In this document: positions 5,689-7,410 of the stretch, piece by piece
Layout of the letters: the number at the start of each line of letters is the position of its first letter
How positions within the stretch are numbered: the first letter of the stretch is position 1
Assembly (NCBI GenBank): GCA_009922885.1
Contig: RFUP01000106.1
Location: 1 to 7,410 of the forward strand
Direction: 5' to 3'
Length of the DNA stretch: 7,410 nucleotides
Origin: Paracoccaceae bacterium
GTDB taxonomy: Bacteria > Pseudomonadota > Alphaproteobacteria > Rhodobacterales > Rhodobacteraceae
Position numbers and translations under genes: made by a program
Notes under the pieces: generated by a model
Seen by the model: the letters and a program-made list of their open reading frames with translations, nothing else
Told to the model about the DNA's origin: nothing
The model's database searches: none

Positions 5689-5889
5689 ATGACCAAGAAT
5701 GTTGGCGGTATCGACCGCGTGCTTCGTATCGTAATCGGCCTCGCATTGCTCGCAGGCTACGCAATGAACCCCGGTGGCGGCTATAGCTGGCTTTACCTGC
5801 TCGGCATCGTGCCTCTGGCCACTGGCCTCATCGGCTGGTGCCCGCCCTACGCGATCCTCGGGTTCAACACCTGCTCGATGAAGAAATAA
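5689..5889 (+). CDS. DUF2892 (YgaP-like transmembrane) small inner-membrane protein
   Basis: A 66-residue protein with two predicted membrane helices, about residues 11-26 and 32-50, joined by a Gly/Pro turn (NPGGG). The N-terminus, KNVGGIDRVLRIVIG, and the C-terminal WCPPYAILGFNTC with Cys51 and Cys62 are hallmarks of DUF2892, the domain that also forms the membrane part of rhodanese YgaP. AAAGGAGGG at 5676-5684 sets the start at this ATG; the frame is open further upstream, but that extension overlaps the Crp/Fnr gene and has no support. Biochemical function is unknown. Association with persulfide, sulfide or rhodanese genes is family knowledge, and no such gene is seen here. It has a candidate promoter and operator of its own and a terminator directly after it, so it may be monocistronic. 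Confidence 0.9.
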   Translation: MTKNVGGIDRVLRIVIGLALLAGYAMNPGGGYSWLYLLGIVPLATGLIGWCPPYAILGFNTCSMKK

Positions 5890-5892
5890 GTG

Positions 5893-5912
5893 AAGGGGCC
5901 TCGGCCCCTTTT
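5893..5912 (+). terminator. Rho-independent terminator between DUF2892 gene and lpxB
   Basis: AAGGGGC (5893-5899) pairs perfectly with GCCCCTT (5904-5910) across the 4-base loop CTCG, and the T-run TTTT (5909-5912) ends it. It lies three bases after the DUF2892 stop codon. Only about 24 bases separate the convergent lpxB stop codon, so the same hairpin may also end lpxB transcripts, although the minus strand beyond it is only modestly T-rich. Confidence 0.85.
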
Positions 5913-5913
5913 A

Positions 5914-7074
5914 CTATTTATCCATCCGTTCCAAAACAGCCCGTGCCGCGCGCAATCCGGGCGCTTCCCCGCCACGGCCAAGACGCTCCATAGTCCGTTC
6001 CATCGCGGCCATCTGCGCCTCGGGATGGGCCAAGGCCTCCAGAAGTGCGGGCCCGATCAATTCGGCGCGGCAGTCCTCGCCGATGAACTCCGGCACAACC
6101 CGTGTTTCGGACACGAGGTTCACCAGCGTCACCGTATCGATCTTGAGCATCCGCGAGATGATCTTCCGCGAGAGCCACGCCATGTCATAGGCAATCACCA
6201 TCGGCGTCGCATTGGCCGCCAATTCGAGGCTCACTGTCCCCGACGCCGCCAAAGCCACATCTGCCGCCGCAAAAGCCGCGCGCTTTTGGTGGAGATAGGC
6301 CTCCAGAGGCACACCGTGCGGGTCCAGAATGATGGGTCGGCACGGCCAGGATGCCGTTAAATCCCGCACCAATTCAGTCACGTTCCGCGTGGTCGGGATC
6401 ACAACCTTCGCCTTGGGATGCGCCGCGAGTATAGGCTTCAACGCGTCGCCAAATACAGGCGCGAGGCGTGTCACCTCTCCCTTCCGCGATCCCGGCAAGG
6501 CAAGGATCAGCGGCTCTTCGTCCTTCACCTGCGCGCCCACACGGAAGAGCACGGCTTCATCCTTCGTCGCCAAAGGCTCCGTCGTCACCGGATGGCCCAC
6601 GAAATCGCACTCCATCCCCGCCGCTTCCATATAGGGCGGTTCGAACGGCAGGAGCGCCAGAACATGGTCAATCACCTCGGCCATCTTCACGGCCCGCTTC
6701 GGCCGCCACGCCCAAACCGAGGGTGCCACGTAATGCACGGTCCTGACCTTTGCCTTGGCCTTCACCAGCTTCGCCACCCGCAAACAGAAATCCGGGCTGT
6801 CGATCGTGATCATCACATCCGGCTGCACGCGAAGCACGTCTTCCGCCGTTTCCCGAATCCGCCGCTTCAGATGGAAATACTTGGGCAGAATTTCCGCCAA
6901 CCCCATCACCGACAGCTCTTCCATCGGGAAAACGCTCTTTGCTCCCTCAGCCTCCATCAAAGGCCCCGCAACGCCAAAAAACTCCACGTCTGGCGCCAGC
7001 GCCTTCAACCCGGCCATCAAAGCCGCGCCCAAACGGTCGCCCGATGCTTCGCCCGCGATGAGGTAAACCTTCAT
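5914..7074 (-). CDS. lpxB: Lipid-A-disaccharide synthase, LpxB
   Basis: A family GT19 glycosyltransferase that condenses UDP-2,3-diacylglucosamine with lipid X (2,3-diacylglucosamine 1-phosphate) to form lipid A disaccharide 1-phosphate, at the cytoplasmic face of the inner membrane. With the ATG at 7074-7072 the protein has 386 residues, the usual family length. Visible motifs are the N-terminal YLIAGEASGDRLGA, IDSPDF at about 91-96 (the region holding the catalytic aspartate), HYVAPSVWAW, LPGSRKGEV from about 193, and ASGTVSLELA from about 277, followed by VNLVSETRVVPEF. A longer reading would need a TTG at 7086; I chose the ATG because it overlaps the lpxI stop codon as ATGA and begins at the conserved MKVYLIAGEASGD. 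It sits directly downstream of lpxI, whose product supplies lipid X. Confidence 0.97.
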   Translation of the reverse strand: MKVYLIAGEASGDRLGAALMAGLKALAPDVEFFGVAGPLMEAEGAKSVFPMEELSVMGLAEILPKYFHLKRRIRETAEDVLRVQPDVMITIDSPDFCLRVAKLVKAKAKVRTVHYVAPSVWAWRPKRAVKMAEVIDHVLALLPFEPPYMEAAGMECDFVGHPVTTEPLATKDEAVLFRVGAQVKDEEPLILALPGSRKGEVTRLAPVFGDALKPILAAHPKAKVVIPTTRNVTELVRDLTASWPCRPIILDPHGVPLEAYLHQKRAAFAAADVALAASGTVSLELAANATPMVIAYDMAWLSRKIISRMLKIDTVTLVNLVSETRVVPEFIGEDCRAELIGPALLEALAHPEAQMAAMERTMERLGRGGEAPGLRAARAVLERMDK

Positions 7075-7410
7075 GCCCGCCCCCAAAGGAACAACCCGGC
7101 CGCATCAAGGCATCGCAGCAATTCGGCGCGCTCCAGCGTGAACACGGCTCCCGCTTCGAGAACGATGCCTTCCAGCCCCGCCTCCGCCGCGCCCTTGGCT
7201 GTCTCCGGCCCGACGGCGGGCAAATCCGCCCGCATGTCCTGCCCCGGCTTCGGCCCTTTATAGAGGATACCGCCCTGCGCCCTTCCTTTGAGGTCCGCCA
7301 GCATCGCATCCGTGCCGCGCGCATCCTCCAAGGCCAGCACACGGCCCTCACGGATCACGCAAGCCTGCCCTTGATCCGCTAGCCCAAGCCCCGCCAACGC
7401 GGCCACACCC
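7071..7410 (-). CDS. lpxI: UDP-2,3-diacylglucosamine pyrophosphatase LpxI, C-terminal part (runs off right edge)
   Basis: The last 112 residues of LpxI (formerly DUF1009) are visible; the N-terminal part of a protein of roughly 270 residues lies beyond the window. LpxI hydrolyses UDP-2,3-diacylglucosamine to lipid X plus UMP and replaces LpxH in many alphaproteobacteria. Recognisable segments are GQACVIREGRVLALEDARGTDAML, then LYKGPKPGQDMRADLPAVGPET, AAEAGLEGIVLEAG and a C-terminal AAGLFLWG. The GTD motif contains an aspartate that I believe corresponds to the residue shown to be essential in Caulobacter LpxI (from memory). The stop codon overlaps the lpxB start by 4 bp, consistent with the common gene order ending lpxA-lpxI-lpxB. 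Confidence 0.93.
   Translation of the reverse strand, partial: GVAALAGLGLADQGQACVIREGRVLALEDARGTDAMLADLKGRAQGGILYKGPKPGQDMRADLPAVGPETAKGAAEAGLEGIVLEAGAVFTLERAELLRCLDAAGLFLWGRA

Noticed and set aside
7075..7086. TTG start at 7086 for lpxB
   Set aside because: The ATG at 7074 matches the conserved N-terminus MKVYLIAGEASGD and gives the ATGA overlap with lpxI.
6418..7263. Plus-strand open frame (281 codons) opposite lpxB and lpxI
   Set aside because: Antisense to two recognised lipid A genes; the translation is rich in Arg, His and Pro and shows no domain, as expected for a shadow frame.

Overview
The window looks like a GC-rich chromosomal segment of an alphaproteobacterium, most likely Rhodobacterales (Rhodobacteraceae). 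This rests on protein character, on the pairing of lpxI with lpxB, and on an intergenic hairpin ending in CTCCCCGGGATATTT that I remember from that group. No database search was possible, so the taxon is inferred.

Layout. (1) 1-189, minus: the N-terminal part of a LysR-type regulator running off the left edge, divergent from mmsA. The shared intergenic region carries two overlapping perfect palindromes at 203-220. (2) 295-1794, plus: mmsA, methylmalonate-semialdehyde dehydrogenase. (3) 1795-1931: a 137-base gap holding a repeat-like GC hairpin, a probable intrinsic terminator, and a 28-bp dyad just before the next ribosome binding site. (4) 1932-5621, plus: a tightly packed operon of an isobutyryl-CoA dehydrogenase-like acyl-CoA dehydrogenase, 3-hydroxyisobutyryl-CoA hydrolase, 3-hydroxyisobutyrate dehydrogenase (mmsB) and a Crp/Fnr-family regulator. 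Its junctions are a 4-bp overlap, an 11-bp gap and a 4-bp overlap. (5) 5689-5889, plus: a 66-residue DUF2892-type membrane protein with its own candidate promoter and an inverted repeat upstream, closed by a clear terminator. (6) 5914-7410, minus: lpxB and the 3' part of lpxI, two lipid A genes with a 4-bp overlap, convergent with the rest.

The metabolic genes make up most of the distal valine degradation pathway. Isobutyryl-CoA is oxidised to methacrylyl-CoA, hydrated by an enzyme not encoded here, hydrolysed to 3-hydroxyisobutyrate, oxidised to methylmalonate semialdehyde, and converted to propionyl-CoA by MmsA. lpxI and lpxB catalyse consecutive lipid A steps: UDP-diacylglucosamine to lipid X, then lipid X plus UDP-diacylglucosamine to the disaccharide.

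No RNA gene, CRISPR array, insertion sequence or phage feature is visible. The less ordinary content is regulatory: the tandem palindromes before mmsA, the 28-bp dyad before the acyl-CoA dehydrogenase gene, and a Crp/Fnr regulator lacking both cAMP-pocket and Fe-S residues next to a TGTGAC/GTCACA repeat placed near -41 of a candidate promoter for the DUF2892 gene.
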